A DNA stretch of 64,000 bases from Adiantum capillus-veneris (GCA_014529385.2 CM043963.1:67669412-67733411); one strand, 5' to 3'. Shown: positions 1 through 12,009, counted from the first letter of the stretch. Notes: generated by a model from the letters alone, not told the origin. Numbers and translations: made by a program.

Positions 1-424
1 AAGTACTTCAAGCTTGGACTGGGTTCTCACCTCAAGTACATCCCTAGTATCTCAAGCATGTCAAGCACCTCAAGCATCTCAAGCACCTTAAACTTGGGCC
101 GGGTTCCCACCTCAAGCACCTCAAGCTTGGGCCGGGTTCCCATCTCAAGTGCAGCCCTAGCTTACCTAAGGTCAAAGGACTTTTACACTAACTATTGGAT
201 GTCTTCATTGAAGCTAACCCTAAGGTCTTATGATCCATTGGTTAGCCTTGCTCTTTGATAGACCATCTCTCATTTGGGTCCCTTTACCATTGGCCCCGTG
301 ATGAAATAGATCTATAAACACATGTCTATAGCTTAACCCTTGTTCCCATTTATTCTCCCACATTAAATGATCAGTTTAATATGAGAAAATCATTTGGGTT
401 GGTTAGATATTAGATTTTATGACA
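1..424 (-). repeat. Chromovirus LTR fragment, minus orientation
   Basis: This is the terminal part of the same LTR that is complete at 29088-30730: both share the degenerate 'ctcaagcacctcaagcat' minisatellite, the block around 'tgatcagtttaatatgag', and the terminus TTTTATGACA. The + strand LTR edge is at 424. The other end lies outside the window, so it is not known whether this is a solo LTR or part of an element extending to the left. The ORF at 58-258 is a translation of the minisatellite and is not a gene. Confidence 0.85.
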
Positions 425-1340
425 ATATTTCCATCCCATTGAGCATGAACTCGGAAGTTAGTTGATCCGATGCTTTCTAGTTGGTGCGACTAAGGTCCCA
501 AAACTGGCCCAGTTGATGGAGTCCTTTGTTGTTCATCTTTTTGGATACCCCTCTCCAGGTAGGGTTCAACAAGACGCTTCTCGCCTTAGAAAGCCAAGGG
601 GACTTGTGAGACATCAAATTGTAGAAGTATTTAATTACCTCTCCCCACTCCAAGGTCTCCGTCGCTTTGTTGCACTTTCGAGCCAGCTCGCCAGTTAAGC
701 CCCCAAGCTTCAAATTAGACCACCGAGGAGCAAGTAACTTGTCGTGTAGATTTAGCCCTTTCCATTGGCCACCTTGAGATTACATTTTGGCATTTTCCAT
801 CATGGCCTTAGTCATCACAGTCCAAGCTTGCTCTTGCTTTGTGATTGCAGCCAGAAACTTGGCACACTGAGCCTTGCCTGAGTACTAGGGTTTGAAATTC
901 AGAGACTACCTTGCCCCATCGGCCTCACTATGGCCTCCTAGATTGCCTATTGCCAAGGCAGTGAGTCTTTATTGTTTTTTCTCCATAGGAATCTCTCCAC
1001 TAATTTAAGGAACTCCTTCCATTTGCATTTGGCTATCTTGAGCAGCGGGCCATTGAGTGCTAAGTATGGGAGCATAAACGAGCTGATCACTTTCAATTTG
1101 CTCTCAAAAGGGAGGAGTACATACTACTACCTTCGTAACTTGCTCCTTATCTTATCCAACACCCAGAATATTTTCTTGTGGGATATATCCATCCCCAGAT
1201 GGGCTCCCAAGTGTCTAAACACTGCCCCTTTGGACACAATATCCCCAGACCACAATACCGGATTGAGCGAGTCATCTTTTAAACCATTTTCCCTACCGAA
1301 CGTTTATAAAAGTCACATCGAAGTCACTTATTAATAAATG
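425..1340 (-). pseudogene. LINE ORF2 C-terminal remnant
   Basis: On the minus strand a broken reading frame matches the LINE remnants at 28503-31190 and 40157-40930. Shared pieces in order are HLGAHLGMDISHKKIFWVL, an FLWRKNN block, and the segment ending in KTNNKG-like plus LGQFWDLS-like residues (open frame 477-713). Such segments follow the reverse transcriptase core in plant L1-type ORF2 proteins. Several frameshifts and stops make it non-functional. It lies directly against the LTR edge at 424, so the LTR either inserted into it or was joined to it. The + strand ORF at 972-1334 is antisense to it. Confidence 0.7.
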
Positions 1341-1379
1341 ACTAAAAGTGATTGTTCATATGCCTATATGCTTAAGTGG

Positions 1380-2880
1380 TAGTGTCAAGGACTACATTTT
1401 TTTTGAACAGCCCATAACTATTGCCACACGCCTTCAAGATGCAAGCACAGGTGATTGCAACTAGAGAGATGTTTGAGGTTCGCATCTGCAAAAAATATCC
1501 CAACGCATCTTCGACCTGCCCCGGTTGTGCGTATCTAGAAATGAGTGCACTCCAAGAGATGACATCACGGAAAAGAAGCTCCTCAAGCACATTTGTGCTT
1601 TCTGAAGTAGACCACAATTGGCATACATGTTGACCAACGCAATGCCAAGCACCCCGTTTCATGAATTCTTTTGCCCATATCAGTGTCTTGCGTAGTGCCA
1701 CATGCCTTCAAAATTCACGCATAGTTAATTGCATTTGGAGAGATTTTCTCACTTCGCATCCTCTGAAAACAGCCTAGAGCTTCTTGGCCCTACCCCTGTT
1801 GGGCATATTGTGCAATCAAAACACTCGAAGAGGGCATCCCGGCGAGGAATTTCCTCACACTTTTGCTTTCCAAAGTAGATGACATTTGGCAGACATGTCG
1901 ACCAAGGCATTGCAAAGCCCGATGTTTTCTTTCATTAGCTCCTGACCAGCAATATGATCATGAATTCTTTTTCCCATATCAGTATCCTACGTTGTGCGAC
2001 ATGCCTTCAAGAGGAAACCATAGGTGGCTTCATCTGAGAGATATTCTCACCGCTAAAAATAGCCCAAAGCTTTCTCACCCTGCTCCTATTCGGCGTATCG
2101 CACATTAAGTGCATCCAAGTGTTGACATTCTAGACAAGAAGCTCCTCAAGCACTTTTTGTGCTTTCTGAAGTGCACCACACTTGGCATACATATGAACCA
2201 AGGATGTGTCAAGAACTACCATTTTTCCCAACATTCGTGACTATTATCATTGTGAATTCTTTTGCCAATTTTAGTGTCTTGCATAGTTACACACGCCTTC
2301 AAGATGCAAGCTTAGGTGATTGCACTTGGAGAGATGTCCCTCAGTTTGCATCTACTGAAAACAGCCTAAAGCTTCTTGGATTTGCCCCTGTTGGGCATAT
2401 CCGGAGATCAGTGCACTCCAAGCGTCGAGATTGCGAACAAGAATCTCCTTGAGCAACTTTCGTGCTTTTTGAAGAGCACCACGCCTGTCATACATGTGGA
2501 CCAAGGCAGTGCCAAGCACTACGTTTTTTTTTTAACAGCCCATAATTATTACCACACACCTTTATGATGCAAACATAGGTGATTGAAACTACATTTGCTG
2601 AAAACACCCCAAAGATTTTTGGCCTTGACCCTATTGGTCATATCTGGAAGTCAGTGGACTCCAAGAGACGATATTACAACGAGGAAGCTCCTCAAGAACT
2701 TTTGTGCTTTTTGAAGTAGACCACAATTGGCATACATGTTGACTAAGGTAGTGCCAAGCACCACATTTCATGAATTCTTATGTGTCTTGCATAGTGCCTA
2801 ATGCCTTCAAAATTCAAGAGTAGTTATTTGCATCTTGAGAGATGTCCTCACTTTGCATCCTTTGAAAACACCCAAGGGCT
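1380..2880 (-). pseudogene. Decayed PPR protein gene cluster
   Basis: The minus strand encodes successive degenerate pentatricopeptide repeats. Around 1430-1655 one reads ALVNMYANCGLLQKAQ followed by DVISWSALISRYAQPGQ. Around 2290-2530 another reads ALVHMYDRRGALQKAR followed by AWSALISGYAQQGQIQEAL. Further weaker copies lie near 1690-1970, 1980-2230 and 2560-2880. PPR proteins bind organellar RNA; the 'VxMYxxxGxLxxA' and 'SALISGYAQ' phrases are typical of plant PLS-type PPRs. Every unit contains stops or frameshifts and no mitochondrial or plastid targeting region is visible. The cluster ends where the LTR of copy A begins. It is either one expanded gene or several partial copies. Confidence 0.75.
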
Positions 2881-4116
2881 TCCCTAAGGTGCTTGAATTG
2901 CTTGTCTTGTTTGATGACTAATGCGCTTGAGGTGCTTGTCGTGCTTGATGACTAAGGTGCCTGAGGTGCTTGTCATGCTTGATGACTAAGGTACTTTAGG
3001 TGATTGTCATACTTAATGAGGAAGGTGCTTGAGAAGCTTCCCATGCATGGGGGATAAGGTGCTTGAGTCAAAAAGAGACCCTACAAACTTAATGAGGAAG
3101 GTTCTTGAGAAGCTTCTCATGCATGGGGAGTAACGTGCTAAGTAAAAAAGAGACCCTAAAAAGGAGGCAAAAAGCCCCAAAATTAGGGGAATCTTTGACT
3201 TAACCTCCCACTCATCCAAAGGGCACCCATTTTCTGAAGCGGCACATAGGACAGATGTCAGACTCTTCCTATGCTTAGCCACATGGTGTGCTTGAATGCT
3301 ATTGGTTGGGCTGAAGAGGGGTCCAATGAGCTTCTAATTCCATCCAACAATTATCTAGATATTTTCAAGCTCTCTCTCTCTCTCTCTAAGGGGTAAGGAG
3401 GACACTTGTCCAAAGACTATCCATGTACTTGAATGCATGCTGCATGTGATTGTCTAAGGGGAGAGGGTTCCAATGAGCTTGAAGCATGTGGAAAGGCTAG
3501 AACTCACCCCAAGAAAGCAACGGGGTGCTGGGGGGTATACACCACACACACACACTCATTTTGTGGATCATTCTCACTTGGTGAAAGTTGAGGAACTCCA
3601 CCTCCTTCTCCAAGCTTGTGAGAAATGAGAGCCTACACCAACACTCTTGGCTATGGAATGTTTCTTCTTCCTCTTCCCTATCCTCATTCCCCGCTAGCTC
3701 TCTCCACCTTCGAAGGTGTTTGAGGCCTTGGGACTGAGGCTTGGGATAGTTAATGCTTTCTACAAATTTTATGTTATGTTTGTGATGCATGAAGCTTTCC
3801 ATCTTCATTGCAGCACCAGGTCACAAGGAACACAAAGATTGTATTGTACCAAGTCTCTCTTGATGGGAGAAACTAATACAAATGCCTATTGGAGTGGGGA
3901 CCGGCTCCGTATGAATCCGGTCCTCAACTGTTGTCATGTTCTCTAAACTCTCTCTCTTGCAAAAGTATTGTTCATGCCAAGTTAACTAAGTACCATGTTT
4001 ATGTTGCTACCATCAATTAAGTTCACCTGCTATGCTCACAAAGTAATCTCACAAAAGTGCTTCATCGAATTTCCTAATTCCACTACTCTCAAAGTTCATA
4101 GGCCATTTCCATTACA
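2881..4116 (+). repeat. 5' LTR of chromovirus copy A, 5'-truncated
   Basis: This segment is the reverse complement of the LTR at 29088-30730 and the LTR of copy B at 8291-9845. It contains the 'gcttgaggtgcttgtcatgcttgatgac' minisatellite near 2890-3010 and the block ending CATTTCCATTACA at 4116, immediately before the primer binding site. Its expected beginning (TGTCATAA...) is missing, so the left edge near 2880 is a truncation against the PPR remnant. It includes a short CT repeat near 3370-3387. ORFs inside it are spurious. Confidence 0.8.
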
Positions 4117-4117
4117 T

Positions 4118-4129
4118 TGGTATCAGAGC
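4118..4129 (+). other. Primer binding site (initiator tRNA-Met type)
   Basis: TGGTATCAGAGC lies one base after the LTR edge at 4116. This 12-mer is the classic complement of the 3' end of plant initiator methionine tRNA used to prime minus-strand DNA synthesis in many plant LTR retrotransposons. It fixes the 3' boundary of the LTR and the + orientation of copy A. Confidence 0.92.
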
Positions 4130-4529
4130 ATTTGGTTTCTCTTTTCTTGCTTAAGAAGAGAGGTCCTTAAGTAGCCTATTAATGGTTGATTTTGTTAATT
4201 ATATTTGGGTAAGTGGGATTGGGATCTATTATCGATTTTTTGAGGCCACTATGTGGGATATGGTGGACACCTCAGGAGCTTTGGTCTTAATAACGGAGTT
4301 TCTTTAGACTTGCCTATGGCTTTACCATTATTGAGCCATACGAAGTCCGAAAAGAGATATCCCTCGGCAACTTCACTATGTTAGACTCACTCCACTACTC
4401 TCTATAATTAACCAATTCAAACTGTGGGTGTAGATACTTAAGTGCCTATTTTCAAAGGCTAAGAGGAGTAGAAACTAAGATTTTGAATTGCCAAAGCATA
4501 CACTAAGTAAAAACATAAGTTTAATTAGC
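4130..4529 (+). other. Untranslated leader of copy A
   Basis: About 400 bp between the primer binding site and the gag start. The same leader recurs at 56701-57060, with the shared phrases 'ccactatgtgggatatgg' and 'tttaccattattgagcca', so it is a conserved family leader. No coding potential or known regulatory motif was recognised. Confidence 0.7.
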
Positions 4530-5930
4530 ATGGCTCACAATAACCAAGAGAGTAGAATGAACATTGATAACTTTGATTTTGCACATGAAGGTGCTACTAC
4601 TGATACCCCCATGTTTGTTAATTATCTTGTCACTAGGTTGCAACAAGCTATGAGCAACCCCGCTTTGCAAGCCAAAGTTACTCAACAACTTCGTGCAAAT
4701 GGGATTTCCTTTCCTCTTTAAGAGGAGAGAGAGCTTAGGAGGCCTCTTGATGAGACCCCTAGAAGAAGACTCTCTCCCATATGAGAGTAGGTATCCAAAG
4801 ATCAAGAAAGTAATGAATCCCTAAATTCCTCCGAAGATGTGTCTCCACGAAGAAGGCTGACTAAACGATTGCCAACTCATCCCAAGAGGAAACGGTTAAC
4901 CCATAGTCCTTCGCCTTGTCACTCCAAAAGGGAAGAGAGGAAATAGAGGAAGAATAGGGCAAGAAAGAGGTCACCCTCTTCTCCTTTTTCTTCACTTTCC
5001 TCCTCTACCGATGAAAGCTATGGCTATTCTCCTAGAGAATACAAGAGGGGAGGACATGACAATTCTTACCCTGCATGGCGAAGGTCACAAAAGATAAATA
5101 AGTTCAAAGAGGGAGGAAAGAGTATCTCTTTTCTCACCTATGATGGCACCTTTGGTGCTACCGACAAAGTATTGGCCTTCATCCAACAACTTGATGCGGC
5201 CTTTGGAGACGAGGGCTTCACAGAGTCCTCCAAGATACGCCATGTAGCTATGCAGTTCCAACAATTTTATCGTCGATGGTGGGATAGCCTTCATGGCAAC
5301 GGAGAAGTCCCAAAGACATGGAAAAATCTAAGAGTTTCCATCATGAAGCAATTCCTTGCAAGCGATTCAAAGGAAAAAGTTCTCACCAAATGGCACAGTT
5401 TGAGGCTTCTCTCTCATGAGTCTATCCACAAATATGTGGACAAGTTTTGGGATTTGTATATGAAGGCTACTGTCTTTCAAAAGATAGACTTTGCTGAGCA
5501 AAAGCAACAATTCTGTGCGGGATTAACTGAAGAGTTGGCCGAGTATGTCAACTCTCAACGGCTTGGTTCTATCAGCAAAGTAATCCACCATACCATGGCT
5601 GCTTCGCGCATCAATTTCCAACAAGGGGCTAGACGAAATGTCAAGCCCATGGAAAATAAAGACAAAAGTTATGCAAAGGGAAAAATTAATGCCCAAAATT
5701 CTTCCCAAGGCATTCCAACAATAATCGGTCCAAGGAGAAAGGAGTTTACAAAGGTAAAAAAAACTCTCTCCTGAAGAGCTTGAAACTTTTCACAAGGATC
5801 ACAAATGTTTTAAGTGTGGGGAGCAAGGACATGGTTATCGTTCTTGCCCCAAAATAAATGCTTGCAATGAGACTCCTAGAGCTTCCATATCGAAGCTCCA
5901 AAAGAGGATGCTCATTGCAAATGATTACCT
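4530..5930 (+). pseudogene. gag: gag of chromovirus copy A, broken
   Basis: Start chosen at 4530 rather than 4488 because MAHNNQESRMNIDNFDFAHE aligns with the gag start of copy B at 15570. A single frame runs from 4530 to 5774 with several in-frame stops between about 4720 and 4950. It includes a basic, serine-rich stretch and, from about 5120, the retrotransposon gag core (TYDGTFGATDKVLAFIQQ, IHKYVDKFWDL). An A8 tract at about 5756-5763 shifts frame, after which a zinc knuckle CFKCGEQGHGYRSC is encoded from 5806. Gag would assemble virus-like particles and package RNA; this copy cannot make a full protein. Confidence 0.85.
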
Positions 5931-6608
5931 CTCTTCTATGCTTGGGGAAATGTAAGGGAGCAGGATTCCTTCATCTTGTTTGACCCTGGTTCTTCTCACA
6001 ACTTCATATCAACGGAGTTGGCCACCAAGTTGGGCATTCAAGCTTTTGAGATGGGAGATGCTGTAACTGCTGATGCCGCTTTCAAGGGCCATCAAGCCTC
6101 CGTTACTCCCTTAATTGGGAAGTTGAGGCTTCATTTCCAAAGCTATGTCGACAAAGAAGACTTCTTTATCTCTCCTCTCCAACATGAGGATGCTATCCTA
6201 GGGGCACTATGGTTCAACCGCATGGCTACCAACATGAAGTTCCCTGAAAGGAGAATCTACTTCACCTACAGAGGAAAGAATATGTATATAGATGCTAATG
6301 AGTCTGGTTGTACTATACCACTTGTAAATCCTCTTGCCCTTGATAAATCAATGAAGAACTCAGTTTCTGGGTACATGATTTTTGTCAAAGAGTCCCTAAA
6401 AGGTCCTAATGTTTCATCAAAGGTGAATGGTGGGAATCAAGAGGAGTTAGACTTGTATAACTTTCTAAAAGGATTCCAAGATATGTTCATCAATGATATC
6501 CCTATGGACTTACCTCCAAAACGAGGAGATGATGACCATCTAATTGAGCTCCTATCAGGAAGCTCACCGCCTAACAAACCTCCTTATCAAATTTCCCAAG
6601 CTCAATAG
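5930..6608 (+). pseudogene. pol: Protease region of copy A pol
   Basis: Open frame 5976-6608 begins in the aspartic protease with FDPGSSHNFIS, where D is the catalytic aspartate and the usual triad is written DPGS. A second conserved stretch, ILGALWFNRMA, is the flap/hydrophobic-Gly region (copy B has ILGAPWFDRLA). It runs into the linker to reverse transcriptase and ends at a TAG at 6606-6608 where copy B has a glutamine codon, so this stop is a private mutation. The protease matures Gag-Pol. Confidence 0.85.
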
Positions 6609-6611
6609 GAG

Positions 6612-7278
6612 GAGATCATGAGGCAAGTACAAGAATTTATAGACAAAGGGATGGCGAGGCCTAGCTCCTCTCCCTTTTGTTCTATAGTCCTTTTAGTGCA
6701 AAAGAAAGATGGTACATACCGCATGTGTGTGGACTATCGTGCAGTAAACCATATCAGTATCAAAAACACATTTCCTGTACCTCGGGTAAAATATCTGTTT
6801 GATAAGCTACAAGGCTCTACCTACTTCAGTAGGATTGAACTTAAAAACGGATACCATCAAATAAGGATAGTGAATGAAGATATCCTAAAGACCGCGTTCC
6901 GTACAACATTTGGCCTTTATGAATATATTGTATTGCCTTTTGGCTTGACTAATGCACCAGCTACGTTCAATCGATTGATGGAGAAAATTTTTAGACCTTA
7001 CCGCAAATTCACTGGAGTGTTCTTTGATTATATCATCATCTACTCCAATTCCTTGGAGGAACACAAGCAACATCTCCAAGTTATCTTTCAAGCATTAAGG
7101 GAGAATAAGCTTTTCCTCAATTAAAAGAAAAGAAAAATTTTCCTTCAAGAGATTCAATAATTAGGTCATATCATCTCTAAAGATGTTATCCGTATGGATC
7201 CATCAAAGTTGGAGGTAATAAAAGCATGGCCTAATCCAAGGAATCTACACAAGCTAAGAACCTTTATTGGTATGTGTG
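6612..7278 (+). pseudogene. pol: Reverse transcriptase of copy A, catalytically damaged and truncated
   Basis: Frame 6618-7124 aligns closely with copy B RT (12791-13321 minus): RMCVDYRAVN, LPFGLTNAPATF and VFFDYIIIYSNS. Two catalytic positions differ from copy B: RVDLKSGYH is RIELKNGYH (D to E) and FFDD is FFDY (D to Y). The frame stops at 7124, then homology continues in pieces (MDPSKLEVIKAWPNPRNLH from 7194) and ends abruptly at about 7278 inside the connection to RNase H. RNase H, integrase and chromodomain are absent, so copy A is a 3'-truncated relic. Confidence 0.88.
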
Positions 7279-7667
7279 CCACGCATGATGCACACATTAG
7301 TAAAAAACTTTTTCTTTTCACCATTTCTAGAATTGATACATTCTGGTTGCACATAATGTCTAAGCATCCAATTAAAAAGGGTGGTTGCATTTTTTGGGTG
7401 ATTGAGTGGGAACACTATCCCCCTCAACAAAGAAAATTTATCACCACATGCTCTCACAGACACCGATGTTTTTGAAGGCCTCCCTCACCTACTATAACAC
7501 CTTTAGAGTACATGCACAAGCACATCAAGGATGCAATAATTATCTCATGTGCCAAGGGAGCTCGTCCCAAGGGGCAAGAGCACCAATTGAGGTACTTAAT
7601 GATATGTACACCTCATCTCTCTCTCTCTCTCTCCCCCCCCCCCCCCCTCTCTCTCTCTCTCTATCTC

Positions 7668-7698
<31 letters not shown>

Positions 7699-8290
7699 AT
7701 GTATATGTATGTGTGTGTGTGTGTGTGTAGTAGGTTATTTGTTCTCTTATTGAATATGGGATTTTTGTCCCATGACATTTGGCACTTTTTGGGGTGCCCC
7801 CCTTTGGAACTCCATGGTCTCCATCAAATTGGTCACATATTCAATATCTTGCACTAAAAAGGAATTTGGAATTCAATTTGGGTCCCCTAAATCTATATTG
7901 GACCCTAATCTCAATGGCTGCAAACCCAACCTAGAATTTGGCCCTCAAGTCATTGAAATTTTTTATCCTTACTCTGCATTTACCCACCCTAGTGTCTTCA
8001 AAATCCATAGAATATGTTTGAGATCATAGTAAATTAACTATAACTTCATTTTTTAAAGCCCAAATCAGGTGTTGTGAAGCTCCATCTCTTTGAAAAAGCA
8101 TCACCTAAACTCCAAGCATCGATTTGGTTGCAAACTATCAAACTTTACACGAAAATCAAGCCTTTCAAAAGCCCATGCACTCAAGACATGACCCTCATAC
8201 TTGGGTGAAAAATCGATGGTATGCAAGAACACAAAATTGGATCCAACAAAGTAGACCTTGGATGCAGAGAACCTATATTCTATCATGTAG
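7279..8290. other. Unassigned stretch with compound microsatellite
   Basis: Between the truncation of copy A and the LTR of copy B. It holds a compound simple repeat at about 7614-7730: CT dinucleotides, a C run, CT again, then TA and GT dinucleotides. The remainder is AT-rich with no recognised coding sequence. ORFs at 7406-7753, 7512-7730 and 7596-7778 are translations of the microsatellite. Confidence 0.6.
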
Positions 8291-9845
8291 TGTAACATTT
8301 AATGGCCTAATAACTTATGTGTAGCGGAAATTAGCATGAACATAGTGGGCATTTCATTAGAATAGATTCCTAATGAGAATTACAAGAGTGCTTCGGTGGA
8401 GAGAGCAACAAAAAGCATAACACCTAGTTAGATAGAATCGACAATACTTTCAAAAGAGAGAGAAATTAAGCTATTGACAACAGTTGAGGACCGGATTTTC
8501 ATGGAGCCGGTCCCCCCTCCAAAAGGCTTTGTATTATGGTTTCTCCCATGAAGAGAGACATTGTACAATACAATTCTTTGTGTTCCTTCAAGACTAGCTA
8601 GTGCAATGAAGATGGAAACTTCATGCACTAATCAAAACACTTAACAAACACAACTTGAATTATCCCCGTTCTCAGGCCCAAGACCTCACACACCTTCGAG
8701 GATGGTGAGAGCTAGCAGGGTATGAGAGTAGATTGAGAGGAAGAAGGAGTATCTTACGAGAAAGATGTACATCTCCTCACATAATCACTCATATGTAGCA
8801 TAGTTTAGCTTAGTAATTAGCTTGGTAGAGGAGATGAGCATGCATTGAAGCTTGGCTCTTGGTTGGATTTGCATCCACATGCCAAGAGAGTGTTGATGTA
8901 CGCTTCTATCTCACAAGCTTGGAGTAGGTGATGAGTTCTCCATTAAAGCTTGGGAAGAGATAGTCTTCTCTTTCTTCACACATGAGCTTGTGTGAGTGTG
9001 TGTGTGATCATGCCTTGCAAAAATCAGCCCCCTCTCTCTCTTGGGCGAGCCCTCTTGCTAATTGCTCTTGCTGAAGTCTCATTGGCCCTCCCCAAGTCAA
9101 GCCAATTACAATTAAGCAGCATAAGTGATAGCCTTATGACATGTGTCCCCCTTTCCCCTTTTGTGAGAGCTTTATGTAATTATATAACTAAACTAAACTC
9201 TCATTGGACCCCTTTGCCTTCTGGCCAATAGGAATCAGGCAAGCCATGGGGCTCCTGAATGCTCATTGGACCCCTTGGGAGACTGCCCAATAGTCTTCTA
9301 GGAGACTTAATTCTCATTGGTTTCTTTTATTAAATGTTTTTAAATTAATTAAACTAGATTTACTCTAGCTTAATTCTCATTGGTCCACTTCAAGGGTCAT
9401 CCAATAGAAATTGGGCACACCTTGTGGGCATCTAGCCTAGGGAGCTGACATGTGTCCCTCATTCCCTTTGTGTAAAGGGAGCCTGTGTGTGTGTGTGTGT
9501 GGCCCCCTCCCATGTAGGGATGTGCAAAGACTTTTAGGGCACACACAGCATCCAATTTTCCCTAGGATTGACCTTTGGACACAACCTTTGAATTTTGGAA
9601 CCTTAGCATTTTGGAAGTCTTAATGGGCTGAACCTTAGGGTCTTTCTAGCCCATTGTTGCACATGGCTCTTTTGCAGATGGCCCCCCCTTTGGATCCCTA
9701 TTTTTCCTCCTTTGGATCCCTATTGTGGCCGGTCTGCTAGCTTAACCAATATTCTAGCTTTTTCTCCCCTGGCCTTCCCCACATTAAATGATCAGTTTAA
9801 TATGAGAAAATCATTTAGGAGAATTAGATATTGATTATTATGACA
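8291..9845 (-). repeat. 3' LTR of chromovirus copy B
   Basis: A 1555-bp LTR in minus orientation. On the + strand it begins TGTAACATTTAATGGCC, which aligns with TGTAATGGAATTGGCC of the solo LTR at 29088, and ends ATTATGACA at 9845, next to the polypurine tract. It also shares 'gttgaggaccgga' (8482; 29273) with the solo LTR. Host flank is at its left side; no target duplication can be tested because the 5' LTR of copy B is missing. Confidence 0.88.
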
Positions 9846-9860
9846 TTACCTCTCTCTTGA
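9846..9860 (-). other. Polypurine tract of copy B
   Basis: On the minus strand the sequence reads TTTCAAGAGAGAGGTAA immediately before the LTR begins (TGTCATAATAAT). A purine-rich run next to the 3' LTR is the plus-strand primer of LTR retrotransposons. Confidence 0.75.
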
Positions 9861-10192
9861 AATCATAGTCGTCCTCGACTATGGTGTAGAGAAGATAAAG
9901 CATGTTCATGAGTCCTTTTGTTAGCGGGTAGAGGATCCCTATGTTACCCTACGACATCATTCCATAATGGATGACTAGTCCATTTGGCGCTTGAGAGCCT
10001 GAGGTTGCCGCAAGCATGTCTGCACATTAGTCCTATCAGTCTTCCATAGTAGAGTGACAAGCTCTACTTGGTGTTTGGGAGACGTCGTCTCTGCAAACTT
10101 GATCTAAGCATGCATACTACTTCATTTTTGTGCACAAATAAAGAAAAAGAGAGTCTTATAAGACAAAAATTTTGTTCATTTTGTACATTTTC
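9861..10192 (-). other. 3' untranslated internal region of copy B
   Basis: About 330 bp between the end of the chromodomain ORF and the polypurine tract. It has no coding sequence and no recognised motif. Confidence 0.6.
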
Positions 10193-10735
10193 TTACTCTT
10201 GGGAAGCATTGTAAGCATTGACAAGGTTTAGGTTATCCTTTAATTGTATGCCTTGCATCCATCTAGCATCTTCAAAAGGATAATTCTTAAACTTAATAAG
10301 ATATCGTCGGATAGTCTTACCGCCTCTTAGTACCTTGTCTTCATGTCGGAGAATGGACTCGGGCTGCAGCACCTCTTCTTGGTCCTCGATCTCCGGTGGG
10401 TCTTCAATAGTTGGTTCTTGAGGTGGCTCTCCTTTGTAAGGCTTTAATAGGCTCACATGAAAAGCATTTTGTATGAGCCAATGATTGGGAAACTTGAGTT
10501 GATAGGCTATCTCATTGATTGGCCTAAGGATCTGAAAGGGACCATAGTACCTTTTTGCTAGTTTAGCATAGTACTTTTGGTGACCCGTAGGATTCTTGCC
10601 CGTTGTGTGCCTTAATCAAGCCTTGGGAAACTTTAACAAGACCCAATCGTTTTCTTTAAAGGCTTGGGCTCTTCTGTGCTTGTCAGCAGCAGCCTTTTGC
10701 CTTTGCTGTGAGATAGAGATAGCATCCTTAATCTT
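10193..10735 (-). pseudogene. pol: Integrase C-terminus and chromodomain of copy B
   Basis: Continuation of the integrase frame after an in-frame TAA at 10736. The minus strand reads the post-catalytic GPY/F-like region (YYGPFQILRPINEIAYQL), a second nonsense codon (TGA) near 10612-10614, then open frame 10456-10193. That frame carries a chromodomain, HEDKVLRGGKTIRRYLIKFK followed by an aromatic/acidic WM segment. A C-terminal chromodomain places the family among chromoviruses, in which it can direct integration toward particular chromatin. Only two point mutations separate it from the upstream frame. Confidence 0.88.
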
Positions 10736-12009
10736 TTAGAAAGATTCTTGTAGGTCTCGGCTATACTCATCTGCAGCGAAGATCTCCCCATGTACCTTAA
10801 ATAGCAAGGGACTTTTTGATCTTTCCTCAATTACCTCGAAAGGTGCTTTTCCCGTGGAAGTATGTACAGTGTTGTTGTAAGCATACTCCACTAAGGGTAA
10901 GTACTTCTCCCATTGGGATCTTTGATCTACTTCCGTTACATAGGCTTTTAGTAGATCGAGAATGGTTAGGTTAGCTATTTCACTTTGGCCATCAGTTTGT
11001 GGATGATAGGCCGAAGAGAAGTTTAGCCTTGTTCCTAAATTCTCAAAGAGACCCTTCCAAAAATTACTGGTCATTCTAGGATCTCTATCCGACACTATGG
11101 ACATTGGCAAGCCATGGTACTTGAAAATTTGTGAAATGAAGAGGGTTGCCATTTGATGGGCTTTGATAGTCTTTTTGATAGGTATAAAATGAGCTTGTTT
11201 ACTAAACCTCTCTACTATCGTCCATATTCCCGTATTCCCATGGATAGATGTAGGCAATCCAAAGATAAAATCCATGGTTATGCTCTGCCATGGTGAATTA
11301 GGGATTGGCAAGGGTTGAAGCAATCCAAGTTGCTTCCCTCTATCAAATTTTGTCTTTTGGCATACCACACATTTCGAAACATACTCTTGTATGTTCACTT
11401 TCATGGTAGGCCAATAGAAATATGTTTCAATTCCCTTTAAGGTAGACTGAATCCCTCTATGCCCCGCATAAGGTGGAGCATGAGATTCATACATTACTTT
11501 CTCACGTAGTGAGTTAGTAACGCATAGTCTATTGCCATAGAGAAGATAACCATCTTGTAAAGTAAATGGTTCTTCTTTCTTCCCTAATGCAAGGGCTGAA
11601 ATCACATCTCTAAAATTGGGATCAATAGCATACTCATCTATCATTGAAGATAGATCATTGTGAGTTGCTATGGAAACCGCATTCACTCTCGGCCGTCTTG
11701 AGAGTGCATCAGCTACTTGATTATGCTTGCCAGCAATGTGAGCAATATAAAAATGAAATTGCGAAAGGAAATTTTCCCACCTCATTTGTTTGTCGGAGAG
11801 CTTGGTCTGCGTCATGAAGTACTTAAGACTTTGGTGATCGGTTCGTAGAATGAAAGGAGTCCCCAATAAATACTGCTTCCATGAGTCTAAGGCATGTAGA
11901 ACTGCAAGGAGTTCCTTTTCGTATATGCCTAGAGCTTGCTCAACAGGGTCGAGCCTTCGACTCTCATAGCCTATGCCCTGCCCTTCTTGGAGCAAAACAG
12001 CTCCAAGGC
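10736..12009 (-). pseudogene. pol: RNase H (part) and integrase of copy B
   Basis: Reads LGAVLLQEGQGIGYESRRL (RNase H), LRTDHQSLKYF (catalytic D of RNase H), and VADALSRRPR. Integrase follows with the HHCC zinc domain (H near GHRGIQSTLK, then CVVCQ), and core residues TMDFIFGLP (D), SDRDPRM (D) and HPQTDGQSEIANL (E). All catalytic residues seen are present. The N-terminal side is cut at 12009 by a separate LTR-type insertion and the C-terminal side ends at a nonsense codon (TAA) that likely arose from CAA. Integrase would insert the element cDNA. Confidence 0.9.
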
